Shown piece by piece: positions 12,838 to 20,673 of a DNA stretch of 28,065 bases; the first letter of the stretch is position 1; every line of letters starts with the position of its first letter. Origin of the DNA: Candidatus Saccharibacteria bacterium UBA3304 (GTDB lineage Bacteria > Patescibacteriota > Saccharimonadia > Saccharimonadales > Saccharimonadaceae); the NCBI GenBank assembly GCA_002361425.1, contig DESW01000011.1, forward strand, positions 1-28,065. Direction: 5' to 3'. Both the position numbers and the translations under genes were made by a program. Below the pieces are notes generated by a model. The model saw nothing but the letters and a program-made list of their open reading frames with translations. It made no database searches and had not been told where the DNA came from.

Positions 12838-14943
12838 ATGAAGAAACTCACTAAGGCTGGTATTGGTCTCGGCGCCGTCGCTGCCGTTACTGCTGCTAGC
12901 GCATTAGTAGTCTTTGCTTGGGGTCCATCTGATCGTGCAACCTTCACGATGGAAAAGCCAGCAAGCTACGTCACTTTTAACTCGATTACTAACAACGTTA
13001 TCGGCGATGAACGCTATTTCGTCGCAGCATCCAAATGGACCGGTAACGCAAAAGATAACTATTATTCTGACACTACCTACGTTGAGGATGGCAAAGAGTA
13101 TGTTGTTCGTATGTATGTACACAACAACGCTGGCGCTAACTTAAACCTCACCGCAGAGAACGTCAAAGCTTATGTTGTTCTCCCAACCGAGACCAACACT
13201 AAGATTACTGTTAGCGGTAAGATTACTTCCTCTAACGCAAAACCAACTAGCGTTTGGGATGAAACCCATTTCGCAACTAAGAATGGTGAAAAGTTTAACC
13301 TCGTATACGTCAACGGTTCTGCTACCTATGCTAACGCTGATAAGAACGGTAAACTCCGCTCCTTCAAGCTTAGCAACGATATCTTGACCAATAAAGGCGT
13401 TTTGCTTGGTTATGACCAGATGGATGGTAAAATCCCTGGCTGTAACAAATATTCTGGTTACCTTACTTTCCATGTGAAAGCTCAGGTTGCTAAGACCGTA
13501 ACTCCAAACCTCAGCATCCAGAAGGAAGTTAAGATCCTCGGTACTGACAAGTGGAGCGAACAGGTTAAGGCAAAGTCTGGCGATACGGTTCGTTATCGTA
13601 TCCAGGTTAAGAATACCGGCAACACCACCCTTAACGGTGTCGTTGTTCGCGATATTCTTCCAACCAACCTTGAGTACATCAAGGGTTCTACGACTATCGT
13701 AAACGCTAACCATACTACTCCAGTAACGCTCAGCGATAACCTTACTACCGACAACGGCATTAATATCGGTGATTACGCTGCTGGCGCAAACGCAGTGCTT
13801 TACTTCAACGCTAAGGTTAAAGCAGGTCTCTCTGATAAGTGTTCTAACACTCTTCTCCGTAACGTTGCTCAGACCAGCGCTGGTAAATCTACTGGTACCA
13901 AAGAAGACTCCGCTGACGTTCTCGTTGACGGCAAGGTCTGTAAAGAAGGCTTCACCCTCGATAAGAAGGTTCGCCTTGGTAACAACGACTTTACTGAGAA
14001 CATCACCGCTAAAGCTGGTGATAAGGTTGAATACCGCATTCAGTTCAAGAACACTGGTAACGTTGAGCTCAAGAATGTCGTGATCCGCGATATCCTTCCA
14101 GCAAACGAAACCTATGTTAAGGGTAGCACTAACCTCGACGGCAAGAAGCTCGCTGACGGCGTCATTTCTACTGATGGCATCAACATCGGCTCTGTTGCTG
14201 CAGGTAAGACTGTTAACCTTTACTTCTTCGTAACGATGAACGGCTCTCTCGCTGACATCTGTGAGAAGGTTGAACTTACTAACACTGCTAAGGCTAAGTA
14301 CAACAACGATGCTAAGACTGAAAAGTCTGACACCGCAGTTGTCTCTGTTAACGGCAAAGACTGTTCCGAGAAAGAAAACCCAGGCTTCACCATCAACAAG
14401 ATGGTTCAGCTTAAGGGTGGCAACACTTGGGCAGAAGATGTTACTGCTAAGGCTGGCGACACCGTTCGCTATCGCATCCAATTCAAGAATACTGGTAACA
14501 CCACTCTTAAGAATGTTGTTATCCGTGACGTTCTTCCAGCAGGTATGACCTACGTAAAGGGCAGCACTGTTCTTTATAACGCAGCAAATACCAATGGTAA
14601 GACTCTCAACGACGGCATCGTAAGCGCAGCTGGTATCAACATTGGCAACTATGCTAAGGGTACTGAAGCTACGATTTACTTCTACGCTACCGTTAATACT
14701 CCATCTGACGAATGTAAGGATTCTGTCCTCCGCAACGTTGCTAAGGGTAAATACAACAACGATGCTAAGACTGAAAAGTCTGACACCGCTGATGTTACCG
14801 TTAACAAGATCGATTGTAGCGAGCCAGGTACTCCTGAAATTCCAAAGACTGGTGCAGAAACTGTTATTTCCGGCGTGTTCGGTGCAGCAAGCATCGCAAC
14901 CGCTGCTGGCTACTACATCATTAGCCGTAAAAAGTTGAACTAA
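12838..14943 (+). CDS. Surface protein with three DUF11-like repeats and IPKTG sorting signal
   Basis: A 701-residue exported protein. Residues 1-27 form the signal peptide (MKKLTKAGIGLGAVAAVTAA ...). Residues 28-220 are an N-terminal beta-rich domain. Three repeats of about 145 residues follow (about 222-369, 372-512, 516-660), each with GDTVRYRIQFKNTGNTTL, VVIRDILP, YVKGST and GINIG, the DUF11/isopeptide Ig-like pattern of Gram-positive cell-wall stalks. The end, EIPKTGAE, then a hydrophobic segment and RKKLN, is a sortase-type cell-wall sorting signal with IPKTG in place of LPxTG. Each repeat ends with a conserved Cys. The repeats would act as a stalk. The sortase is not in the window. Codon choice is very uniform, suggesting high expression. 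Confidence 0.87.
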   Translation: MKKLTKAGIGLGAVAAVTAASALVVFAWGPSDRATFTMEKPASYVTFNSITNNVIGDERYFVAASKWTGNAKDNYYSDTTYVEDGKEYVVRMYVHNNAGANLNLTAENVKAYVVLPTETNTKITVSGKITSSNAKPTSVWDETHFATKNGEKFNLVYVNGSATYANADKNGKLRSFKLSNDILTNKGVLLGYDQMDGKIPGCNKYSGYLTFHVKAQVAKTVTPNLSIQKEVKILGTDKWSEQVKAKSGDTVRYRIQVKNTGNTTLNGVVVRDILPTNLEYIKGSTTIVNANHTTPVTLSDNLTTDNGINIGDYAAGANAVLYFNAKVKAGLSDKCSNTLLRNVAQTSAGKSTGTKEDSADVLVDGKVCKEGFTLDKKVRLGNNDFTENITAKAGDKVEYRIQFKNTGNVELKNVVIRDILPANETYVKGSTNLDGKKLADGVISTDGINIGSVAAGKTVNLYFFVTMNGSLADICEKVELTNTAKAKYNNDAKTEKSDTAVVSVNGKDCSEKENPGFTINKMVQLKGGNTWAEDVTAKAGDTVRYRIQFKNTGNTTLKNVVIRDVLPAGMTYVKGSTVLYNAANTNGKTLNDGIVSAAGINIGNYAKGTEATIYFYATVNTPSDECKDSVLRNVAKGKYNNDAKTEKSDTADVTVNKIDCSEPGTPEIPKTGAETVISGVFGAASIATAAGYYIISRKKLN
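13501..14826 (+). repeat. Three tandem DUF11-like coding repeats
   Basis: Units begin at about 13501, 13951 and 14383. Repeats 2 and 3 share an exact 38-base stretch (14299-14336 and 14752-14789) encoding YNNDAKTEKSDTA, so they were copied or converted recently; repeat 1 lacks it. Repeats 1 and 3 share GDTVRYRIQ and NTGNTTL. Confidence 0.85.
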
Positions 14944-15003
14944 AGTTGACCGCCAATCGATAGAGCTTTCCCAGAAGCTGTAAAGATAGACGGGGAAACT
15001 ATG

Positions 15004-15042
15004 AAAAATACCCCACCGGATTCGTCCGTGTGGGGTATTTTT
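15004..15042 (+). terminator. Terminator after the DUF11 protein
   Basis: AAAAATACCCCAC / GTGGGGTATTTTT long stem with CGGA-TTCG-TCCG inner stem and T-run. The 60 bases before it (14944-15003) hold TTTCCC...GGGGAAA but nothing clear. Confidence 0.9.
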
Positions 15043-15066
15043 GTTGCCATTTTTTATTTCCGCTTA

Positions 15067-15075
15067 TGTTAAAAT
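15067..15075 (+). promoter_or_regulatory. Extended -10 promoter of the 15082 gene (leaderless)
   Basis: TGTTAAAAT; the hexamer ends 6 bases before the ATG at 15082 and no ribosome site lies between (GAAACT). Confidence 0.6.
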
Positions 15076-15081
15076 GAAACT

Positions 15082-16272
15082 ATGGATCAGGATGGGAATA
15101 TGGTTGTGCCGCACGGACAAGATTTTTCGTCCCCAAATATCTCGCCTGCCATTTCTAATGATGAAGTAGGTAAACCTGTCGATAAACCAATTGTAGGACC
15201 GGAAGCCAAGCCTATTGTCGAGCCTGCCGTCGAACAACCGCAAGTTAATACTGTCACCACTGCGGCTCCTACTGCCATGCCGGTAGAAGATACTCCGAAT
15301 ATGGCTAGTCCTGGCATAATTACATCGACAACCTCAGCAGGGGCGGCTGCTCAGCCGCGCCCGCGTTTTAATTTTAATGCACGCCGTTTTGATAGTAATG
15401 CAGCAAATACTCCTCAGCAGTCGAGCGTACCGTTTTTTAAGGGAACGCCGGAATATTTCAATCAGGCAATTGAAAATACTGAGCTGAATGGCGGAAGAAA
15501 AAATAGTGTTAAAAGAATCGCTTTAACTATTGGCGGATGTCTCGTCTTAGTGCTTTTGGTAGTTCTTGGTATTATCGCTCTAGACCCAGCGAGCAGAAAC
15601 CCACTTGTTGCTTCTGGTGGCTTGAAAGATAAGTTCTATAGCTTTGCTAATAAGTATCTATATTGTGAGGATAAGAAAGATAAAATAACTGGCGAATATG
15701 ATTCTAAAAAATCATACTGCGCTAGTGAGAAATGGAAAGATGATGGCTATGTTTCCGATCTTCAGAAAAAATACGATGAATTTTTTGCAGAATATGGCAA
15801 AGAGAAGGGCGGGCTTGAGGCTTATCAGGATGTCATGTATGAATTTGATTCATATATGAAGTTCTTGCTAGTTTGGCGTAAGAACCCGGAAATAACTGAA
15901 ACGCAATTTTCGACTTATTATCTAAAAAACGGCCACGATGCCACTATCAATTATTTCAATAATAAGATTAGTGTTAACTACGCAGGCGACTCTGGCAAGA
16001 TTATTGGCTATAGAGATTATGCGAAAGCATACATTGCTGGCCTAGCGGATAAATATGCGGTATATGTCGCAAATAATTGTTTTGGCGGTCTAGGTAATAA
16101 TATTAGTACCTGTACCAGCCGAATCAAAGGTGAGTCCCTCACAAAACTCCAGACAGCGATGGGCAATATAGATGAGGCTATTGCTGGAATGATAGATATT
16201 CGTGAAGGTGCATTTATTTATATGAATAGCCAGATATTTAATCTAGCGAAGATTATGGAGGGGAAGCAGTAA
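15082..16272 (+). CDS. Single-pass membrane protein with Pro-rich N-terminus, possible T4SS-associated
   Basis: A 396-residue protein. Residues 1-140 are disordered and Pro/Val/Thr-rich (KPVDKPIVGPEAKPIVEP). One membrane helix lies at about 152-170 (GGCLVLVLLVVLGIIAL), preceded by RKNSVKR, so the N-terminus is probably cytoplasmic. Residues 175-396 are an outside domain with several aromatic residues and two Cys pairs. I do not recognise the family. The next gene begins one base after its stop, so the two form an operon; the second resembles VirB6/TrbL. A disordered N-terminus, single helix and outside domain resembles VirB8/VirB10-like parts only in shape. The gene appears to start without a leader. 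Confidence 0.7.
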   Translation: MDQDGNMVVPHGQDFSSPNISPAISNDEVGKPVDKPIVGPEAKPIVEPAVEQPQVNTVTTAAPTAMPVEDTPNMASPGIITSTTSAGAAAQPRPRFNFNARRFDSNAANTPQQSSVPFFKGTPEYFNQAIENTELNGGRKNSVKRIALTIGGCLVLVLLVVLGIIALDPASRNPLVASGGLKDKFYSFANKYLYCEDKKDKITGEYDSKKSYCASEKWKDDGYVSDLQKKYDEFFAEYGKEKGGLEAYQDVMYEFDSYMKFLLVWRKNPEITETQFSTYYLKNGHDATINYFNNKISVNYAGDSGKIIGYRDYAKAYIAGLADKYAVYVANNCFGGLGNNISTCTSRIKGESLTKLQTAMGNIDEAIAGMIDIREGAFIYMNSQIFNLAKIMEGKQ

Positions 16273-16273
16273 T

Positions 16274-19200
16274 ATGAAAAAAATAACCCGTTGCGCAATA
16301 GTGGCGGCAATCTTTGCTGCGGTGATAGGTATTATATCTTTTGCGCGCCCAACATTCGCCTCGACTTCAATGAATAGTATTATGAAGAAGGCGCTGCTTG
16401 AGGGCATTTATCAGTCGTATAGTACACAGCATGTCACGAGCGGATTTGAATATAAGAACTACAAGGCTTTTGATACTACTATTTTAAAGAACTCCACGTC
16501 GGATGGCCAAGTTGGCTTCCCGAATGTCTACAATGATCTTAATGATAGTGATGTCAGCTATAAGCAGCTATACATGGGCTATGATACGTATGGCGCTACA
16601 GGCAAGAACCGTTTTGAGGGTGCATTTAAGCTATTAAAGAATTCCGAGCCGGCATCTTCTACTGGCGGCGGTAGCTACGAGTGGAAAGACCAGTTTATCA
16701 AAGGTATGGGCTATGAGGTAACCAATGAAGAAGAGCTCAAAGAAATGCAGGGCGAATACTGTGTTTCTATTTACTATTCTTGGTCCAGCTTCGGCGTTTT
16801 TGAAAGTGATAGGGAGGGCGAGGAGGCGTCGCACTATATTTGTGCAAAGGTCACTAGCACGGAAGAAGGCGGCGTAGAAGGAGCGGTTATCGCCGACCAT
16901 CCATATATTAAAAACAAAGCCGATGGTACGGATGTGATTCAATGGGAAATTAAAAAGAGTCAAAACAAAGTATATATCGACTGTGCGACGATGTCGCAAT
17001 ACTGGCTAAGCGGAAGCTCTGTCTTTGGCTCGATCTTTGGCGCAAATAGCCTCGTCAACCTTATCGCGAACGGCGAAGCGGAAAATCCATTTAGATTTAT
17101 TGGAAGCGGATCTTGTGATGATGAAACGCCGGTCGAATATATTATTGGCACCACTAAATGGACTGACTTCAGGAGTGAGTTAATACAAAAACTCATAAAT
17201 GAGGGTAGCTCTTTCCATATTAGCGGTACGCGTGCCTGGTTTGACTTTATTGGTCTTTCTTCATATCAGGTTTGGTTTACGATTGGTAGCAACAACTATC
17301 ACGAAGACGACCCAGATCCACTCGGTTTCTTGTATGAGGAACTTGATTCGAAAGTGCTGCTTTATAAATATGGCATTCCGGACAGTAATTATACTAACGC
17401 CGCCGCAAACGCTATTAAGTATTTAACAGGCGCATCATCATTCAGCTATGATAGTACTACTACTGGTGCAAAATTAACCGATAAAGAAATATTTATTCTC
17501 TACGACAAGTACATCAAGGATTATTATGGCATTAAGCGCGAAAAATCAGTTGATTCGACTACGGGCACATCGGATTATCTCCATATACGCTTGATCAATG
17601 ACTCCACGGGCGACGTAGAGGAAAAATATGTCCAAGTCAACAATAAGAACGACGAAGTCTATGGCGTTAAGGATGATAAGCATTTTTCGAAGAAAATCAA
17701 AGCATCGGATGTAGCGGAATATTTGCTCAATGCTACAAGCATTACGCATATTGATCCGTCCGAGCTAGCTAACTATGCTTCCACTTCGACGGTAACCGGA
17801 GATGATCCTGGAGATGAATGCGATCCGACTAAGGAAGAATGCGATAATAGCTCATCTACGGAGGACTGTTACACGAACGCTGGCTCGTTGGGCTGGGTAG
17901 TTTGTCCAATCATTGAGACCGGCGGCAAGATGATTAGACAAACCTATGAGGGCGTGGTAGTTCCGTTCTTGCGCGTCGATCCAGTGCTATTTAGGCAGAC
18001 CTTCGAGGATAAAGAAGGCGACGAAGTGTCTGGCGGCACATTCTTGGCGTGGTCGAAGTTTAGGGATATCGCTAATATTGTATTTGTCTTGCTGTTCTTG
18101 TTTGTCATCTTCTCGCAGTTGACGGGTTATGGCATTGATAACTATGGCATTAAGAAGATTCTTCCAAAATTAATTGTTGCTGCGATTTTGATAAATATGT
18201 CATACATTATCTGCCAGCTCGCGATTGACGTTGCGAATATTATTGGCGGTGGTATCGGTGCGATGTTTGCTGGATTCGGCAACGATATCCTCTCGCAAGC
18301 TCCAGCGGCATGCGAGGGCGGATGTTCGGCGGTCGGAAATAGCGGCGTAGCCTTCTTTGCCCTGATCGGTGTCGTTGCAGCGATTACTACTGTTGCCGTG
18401 TTGGCGATTGGTCCACAAATTTTGATTCCGGTTCTCCTGGCTATTATCTCGTTCGTGATTGCCGTATTCTTCTTATTCGTTATGCTCGGTATTAGGCAAG
18501 CGCTTGCCGTGCTTCTTGTTGCCGTATCGCCATTGGCCTTTGTTTGCTATATGCTCCCAAATACGAAGTCAATCTTCGATAAATGGTTTAACTTGCTAAA
18601 AGGTTTGCTGGTTGCTTATCCGGTTTGTAGTGCCCTAGTCTATGGTGGCGATATGGTCGCAAAGATTATCTTGGCTGCCTATGGTACGAAAGCGACCGAC
18701 TGGGCAACTGCTACGCCGATTTTGGCGGCTGGTATTGTCGCTGTCGCTCCAATCTTCTTGATTCCTGGCGTGATTAAAAAATCTATGGGTGCCATCGGTA
18801 ATTTGTCGACTCGCTTGCAGGGCGGATTGACGCATAAGGCTCGCGGTTCTGCTGATCGTCGCCTCCAGAATTCTCCACTCACTCATCGTCAGCGCTACAA
18901 TGAGAAAGCTCGAATGGATCGTGCTAACGCGCGCATGGGTGAATATAGCCGCAGACGTGCTGCTCGTACAATTGGCAAATATACTGATGAAAACGGCAAG
19001 GTAGATTACAGCAAGATGTCTGCCGCTCAGAAGCGCTCATTTAATGTTGCGCAGGGAACCATGGCTGCATATGACGCCGAGATGGCAAAAGGCTATGGCT
19101 ATCAAATGGAGAACGCAAACCCTATTGATGCTGCAAACTTGCTCAGTAGCTCTATCTCTAGAGATGGTAAGGTTGATATGAACGCCGCAAGTGCGGCTAT

Positions 19201-19876
19201 CAATAAGCTAGGTCAGCTCGATCAGGGCGAGATGCTGGAAGAGCTTGAGAAATTCACTTCAACAAGTGCCTTTAGGAACATGAGCCAGACTGACCGCAAT
19301 AAGCTTATTAGCACGCTTAATGCGCAAAGTGGCAACACTGTAGCAAAGGCTTATGCTAAGGTCCTTAATGATAATCCTACGATTTCTTTGAAGGATGCGA
19401 TGGCCGGTTCGCGCGGTGGTGCAATTGGTGAAAAGATCCGCAGTATGGATGATCAGACTGCACAGAATACTGATAAAGATGTTTTGCGCTACATGTCTGG
19501 TGGGCGCCACATGGGGCACGACGGCGAGGAGTATGCGGCCGACTCTGCAGGCTTGGCTGACGCCTTCAGCAATAGCCAGATCGCTACGGCAATGACTTCT
19601 GAAAGTCTTTCTGGTAAGAGCAAAGATAACTTTACCTCGGTTCTCGAAAAGCGCGACGAGGGCTTGCTAAACGTTGATATGAAATCAATTAAGAGCTCTG
19701 AACAATTTGCACGCGCTGACGACTCTATGCTTAGCAAGGTCGAAGGCAAGATTGGCTCCGAGAAGATGGGTGAGCACTACAAGAAGCATATGACCGAACT
19801 CTCGGCTCCTGGCAACGAACAGGCAATGCTCAAGGTCTCTGACTACAAGAAAGCTAAATTCGACAAAATCAAATAA
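16274..19876 (+). CDS. VirB6/TrbL-like polytopic protein of a putative type IV secretion system
   Basis: A 1200-residue protein with GGAGGGG before the ATG, overlapping the end of the previous gene. Residues 1-30 are a signal peptide (CAIVAAIFAAVIGIISFA ... TFAS). Residues 31-590 form a large outside domain of unknown fold, ending in a Cys-rich piece (about 515-560, CDPTKEEC, GWVVCPI). Residues 596-840 hold about six membrane helices (FRDIANIVFVLLFLFVIF; LIVAAILINMSYIICQLAI; IRQALAVLLVAVSPLAFVCY; FDKWFNLLKGLLVAYPVC), a layout and motif set like VirB6/TrbL, the inner-membrane channel of conjugation-type secretion. The C-terminal 360 residues are polar and basic, probably cytoplasmic. No VirB4 or VirD4 is in the window. 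The call rests on the membrane block; the ends are unusual. Confidence 0.62.
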   Translation: MKKITRCAIVAAIFAAVIGIISFARPTFASTSMNSIMKKALLEGIYQSYSTQHVTSGFEYKNYKAFDTTILKNSTSDGQVGFPNVYNDLNDSDVSYKQLYMGYDTYGATGKNRFEGAFKLLKNSEPASSTGGGSYEWKDQFIKGMGYEVTNEEELKEMQGEYCVSIYYSWSSFGVFESDREGEEASHYICAKVTSTEEGGVEGAVIADHPYIKNKADGTDVIQWEIKKSQNKVYIDCATMSQYWLSGSSVFGSIFGANSLVNLIANGEAENPFRFIGSGSCDDETPVEYIIGTTKWTDFRSELIQKLINEGSSFHISGTRAWFDFIGLSSYQVWFTIGSNNYHEDDPDPLGFLYEELDSKVLLYKYGIPDSNYTNAAANAIKYLTGASSFSYDSTTTGAKLTDKEIFILYDKYIKDYYGIKREKSVDSTTGTSDYLHIRLINDSTGDVEEKYVQVNNKNDEVYGVKDDKHFSKKIKASDVAEYLLNATSITHIDPSELANYASTSTVTGDDPGDECDPTKEECDNSSSTEDCYTNAGSLGWVVCPIIETGGKMIRQTYEGVVVPFLRVDPVLFRQTFEDKEGDEVSGGTFLAWSKFRDIANIVFVLLFLFVIFSQLTGYGIDNYGIKKILPKLIVAAILINMSYIICQLAIDVANIIGGGIGAMFAGFGNDILSQAPAACEGGCSAVGNSGVAFFALIGVVAAITTVAVLAIGPQILIPVLLAIISFVIAVFFLFVMLGIRQALAVLLVAVSPLAFVCYMLPNTKSIFDKWFNLLKGLLVAYPVCSALVYGGDMVAKIILAAYGTKATDWATATPILAAGIVAVAPIFLIPGVIKKSMGAIGNLSTRLQGGLTHKARGSADRRLQNSPLTHRQRYNEKARMDRANARMGEYSRRRAARTIGKYTDENGKVDYSKMSAAQKRSFNVAQGTMAAYDAEMAKGYGYQMENANPIDAANLLSSSISRDGKVDMNAASAAINKLGQLDQGEMLEELEKFTSTSAFRNMSQTDRNKLISTLNAQSGNTVAKAYAKVLNDNPTISLKDAMAGSRGGAIGEKIRSMDDQTAQNTDKDVLRYMSGGRHMGHDGEEYAADSAGLADAFSNSQIATAMTSESLSGKSKDNFTSVLEKRDEGLLNVDMKSIKSSEQFARADDSMLSKVEGKIGSEKMGEHYKKHMTELSAPGNEQAMLKVSDYKKAKFDKIK

Positions 19877-19908
19877 AAAATCCCACCCCAAATGGACGAG
19901 GGGTGGGA
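19875..19908 (-). terminator. Terminator of the 20211 gene
   Basis: TCCCACCCC / GGGGTGGGA stem; the T-run (six) is on the minus-strand side, so it mainly stops the minus transcript from 20211. On the plus strand it may still help end the 16274 transcript. Confidence 0.75.
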
Positions 19909-19980
19909 CGATCGGAGGACTATCCTTTTTCCTGGCTAAGAGAAAATATGAGAAAAAGAATAGTTATGCAATAGTGCCCG

Positions 19981-20211
19981 CTAAGCACACTGCTGCTGAT
20001 AGAAACTTGCGATCGAGCGGAGCTTATGCATCTCGTCATCATGAATGCCTTCTACGCGGCTGCCGAGTACATAACTCTCGCAAAGATCTTCAATGGTACA
20101 AATGTCGAACTTACTAAGGATCTCAATTGTAGATTTCTTGAGCATTGTAAGCTTACTGATGCTAGCGGTCTTATCCGTATGGAAAAGAACCATTTTTTCT
20201 TCACACGACAT
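19981..20211 (-). CDS. Small helix-hairpin-helix / RNA polymerase alpha-CTD-like protein
   Basis: A 76-residue protein. The start is placed at 20211 because AAAGGAGG lies 8 bases upstream; an in-frame ATG at 20235 lies upstream of that site. The pattern ISKLTMLKKSTIEILSKFDI then CTIEDLCES, a short loop, and DDEMHKLRSIASFY resembles the C-terminal domain of RNA polymerase alpha (L.LS.RS.N.L...I.T...L ... EI...L), a compact DNA- and protein-binding fold. The likeness is seen by eye and is uncertain. It has a near-consensus promoter, a hairpin in its leader and its own terminator, so it is an independent, probably well expressed gene. It could be a small transcription regulator. It ends QQQCA then TAG. 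Confidence 0.6.
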   Translation of the reverse strand: MSCEEKMVLFHTDKTASISKLTMLKKSTIEILSKFDICTIEDLCESYVLGSRVEGIHDDEMHKLRSIASFYQQQCA

Positions 20212-20243
20212 AAAATATCCTCCTTTAAAGAACAATAATGAAA

Positions 20244-20259
20244 GAGCGCCGAGGCGCTC
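20244..20259 (-). other. Hairpin in leader of the 20211 gene
   Basis: GAGCGC-CGAG-GCGCTC is a perfect 6-7-bp hairpin between the promoter and ribosome site of the minus-strand gene, followed by TTTCATT. It could be an attenuator or a stabilising hairpin. Confidence 0.45.
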
Positions 20260-20276
20260 GTGAACACATCTTATTC

Positions 20277-20305
20277 AGTATAGCACAACGTAAGCGCTTT
20301 GTCAA
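20277..20305 (-). promoter_or_regulatory. Near-consensus promoter of the 20211 gene
   Basis: Minus strand: TTGACA (20300-20305), 17 bases, TGC-TATACT (-10 at 20277-20282, extended). The leader is about 60 bases. Confidence 0.8.
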
Positions 20306-20324
20306 GGGAGAACAGGGAAAGGCG

Positions 20325-20333
20325 TGCTATAAT
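20325..20333 (+). promoter_or_regulatory. Extended -10 promoter of tandem tRNA-Arg genes
   Basis: TGCTATAAT ends 9 bases before the first tRNA. It faces away from the promoter at 20277-20305, so the two are divergent and close. Confidence 0.7.
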
Positions 20334-20342
20334 GTGGGTAGT

Positions 20343-20419
20343 GCACCCGTAGCTCAGTGGATTAGAGCACTAGTCTTCGGAACTAGGTGTCGCAGGTTCG
20401 AACCCTGCCGGGTGTACCA
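20343..20419 (+). tRNA. tRNA-Arg (TCG)
   Basis: A 77-base cloverleaf: acceptor GCACCCG with CGGGTGT, D-arm GCTC...GAGC, anticodon stem CTAGT/ACTAG with loop CTTCGGA (anticodon TCG), T-loop TTCGAAC and an encoded CCA. It is 9 bases from the next tRNA-Arg, so both probably come from one transcript. Confidence 0.93.
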
Positions 20420-20428
20420 TTTTTGTCT

Positions 20429-20504
20429 GCGCCCGTAGCTCAGTGGATAGAGCACTGGTTTCCGGTACCAGGTGTCGTGGGTTCGACTCCCGCCGGGCGT
20501 ACCA
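20429..20504 (+). tRNA. tRNA-Arg (CCG)
   Basis: A 76-base cloverleaf: acceptor GCGCCCG with CGGGCGT, anticodon stem CTGGT/ACCAG with loop TTCCGGT (anticodon CCG), T-loop TTCGACT and encoded CCA. It resembles the upstream tRNA-Arg closely and probably arose by duplication, with a changed anticodon. Confidence 0.93.
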
Positions 20505-20525
20505 CTTCAGCATAGTTCTTACGGT

Positions 20526-20553
20526 TTGATTTTTCTCAAACTTATGGTATAAT
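20526..20553 (+). promoter_or_regulatory. Promoter of hppA
   Basis: TTGATT (20526-20531), 16 bases, TGG-TATAAT (-10 at 20548-20553, extended). The predicted start is near 20560, leaving a structured leader of about 114 bases. Confidence 0.7.
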
Positions 20554-20559
20554 ACGGGC

Positions 20560-20673
20560 AGTACATATTCGGGAGATATGTGCACGTATCATTGTCGTGG
20601 GCATTGCCCACATTTTTACTATGCCGCGCCCTCGGCTAGTAAAGCACATTAACAATTCGGAAAGGAGTACCTT
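20560..20673 (+). other. Structured hppA leader with terminator-like hairpin
   Basis: Three stems are visible: GTACATAT / ATATGTGC (about 20562-20583, one mismatch), GTGGGC-ATT-GCCCAC followed by ATTTTT (20597-20617, terminator-like), and TTACTA-tGCCG ... CGGC-TAGTAA (about 20616-20642). The ribosome site AAAGGAG is 7 bases before the ATG at 20674. Fluoride riboswitches are known before pyrophosphatase genes, but its conserved core is not seen. Confidence 0.5.

Noticed and set aside
13141..14481. 446-residue antisense frame within the DUF11 protein
   Set aside because: Same reason: a mirror of repeated, codon-biased coding sequence.
20556..20609. Antiterminator pairing GGGCAGT with ATTGCCC in the hppA leader
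   Set aside because: The upstream half lies at or before the predicted start site, so it would be only partly transcribed.
20560..20640. Fluoride riboswitch before hppA
   Set aside because: Such riboswitches occur near pyrophosphatases, but the conserved core and pseudoknot sequences are not seen.
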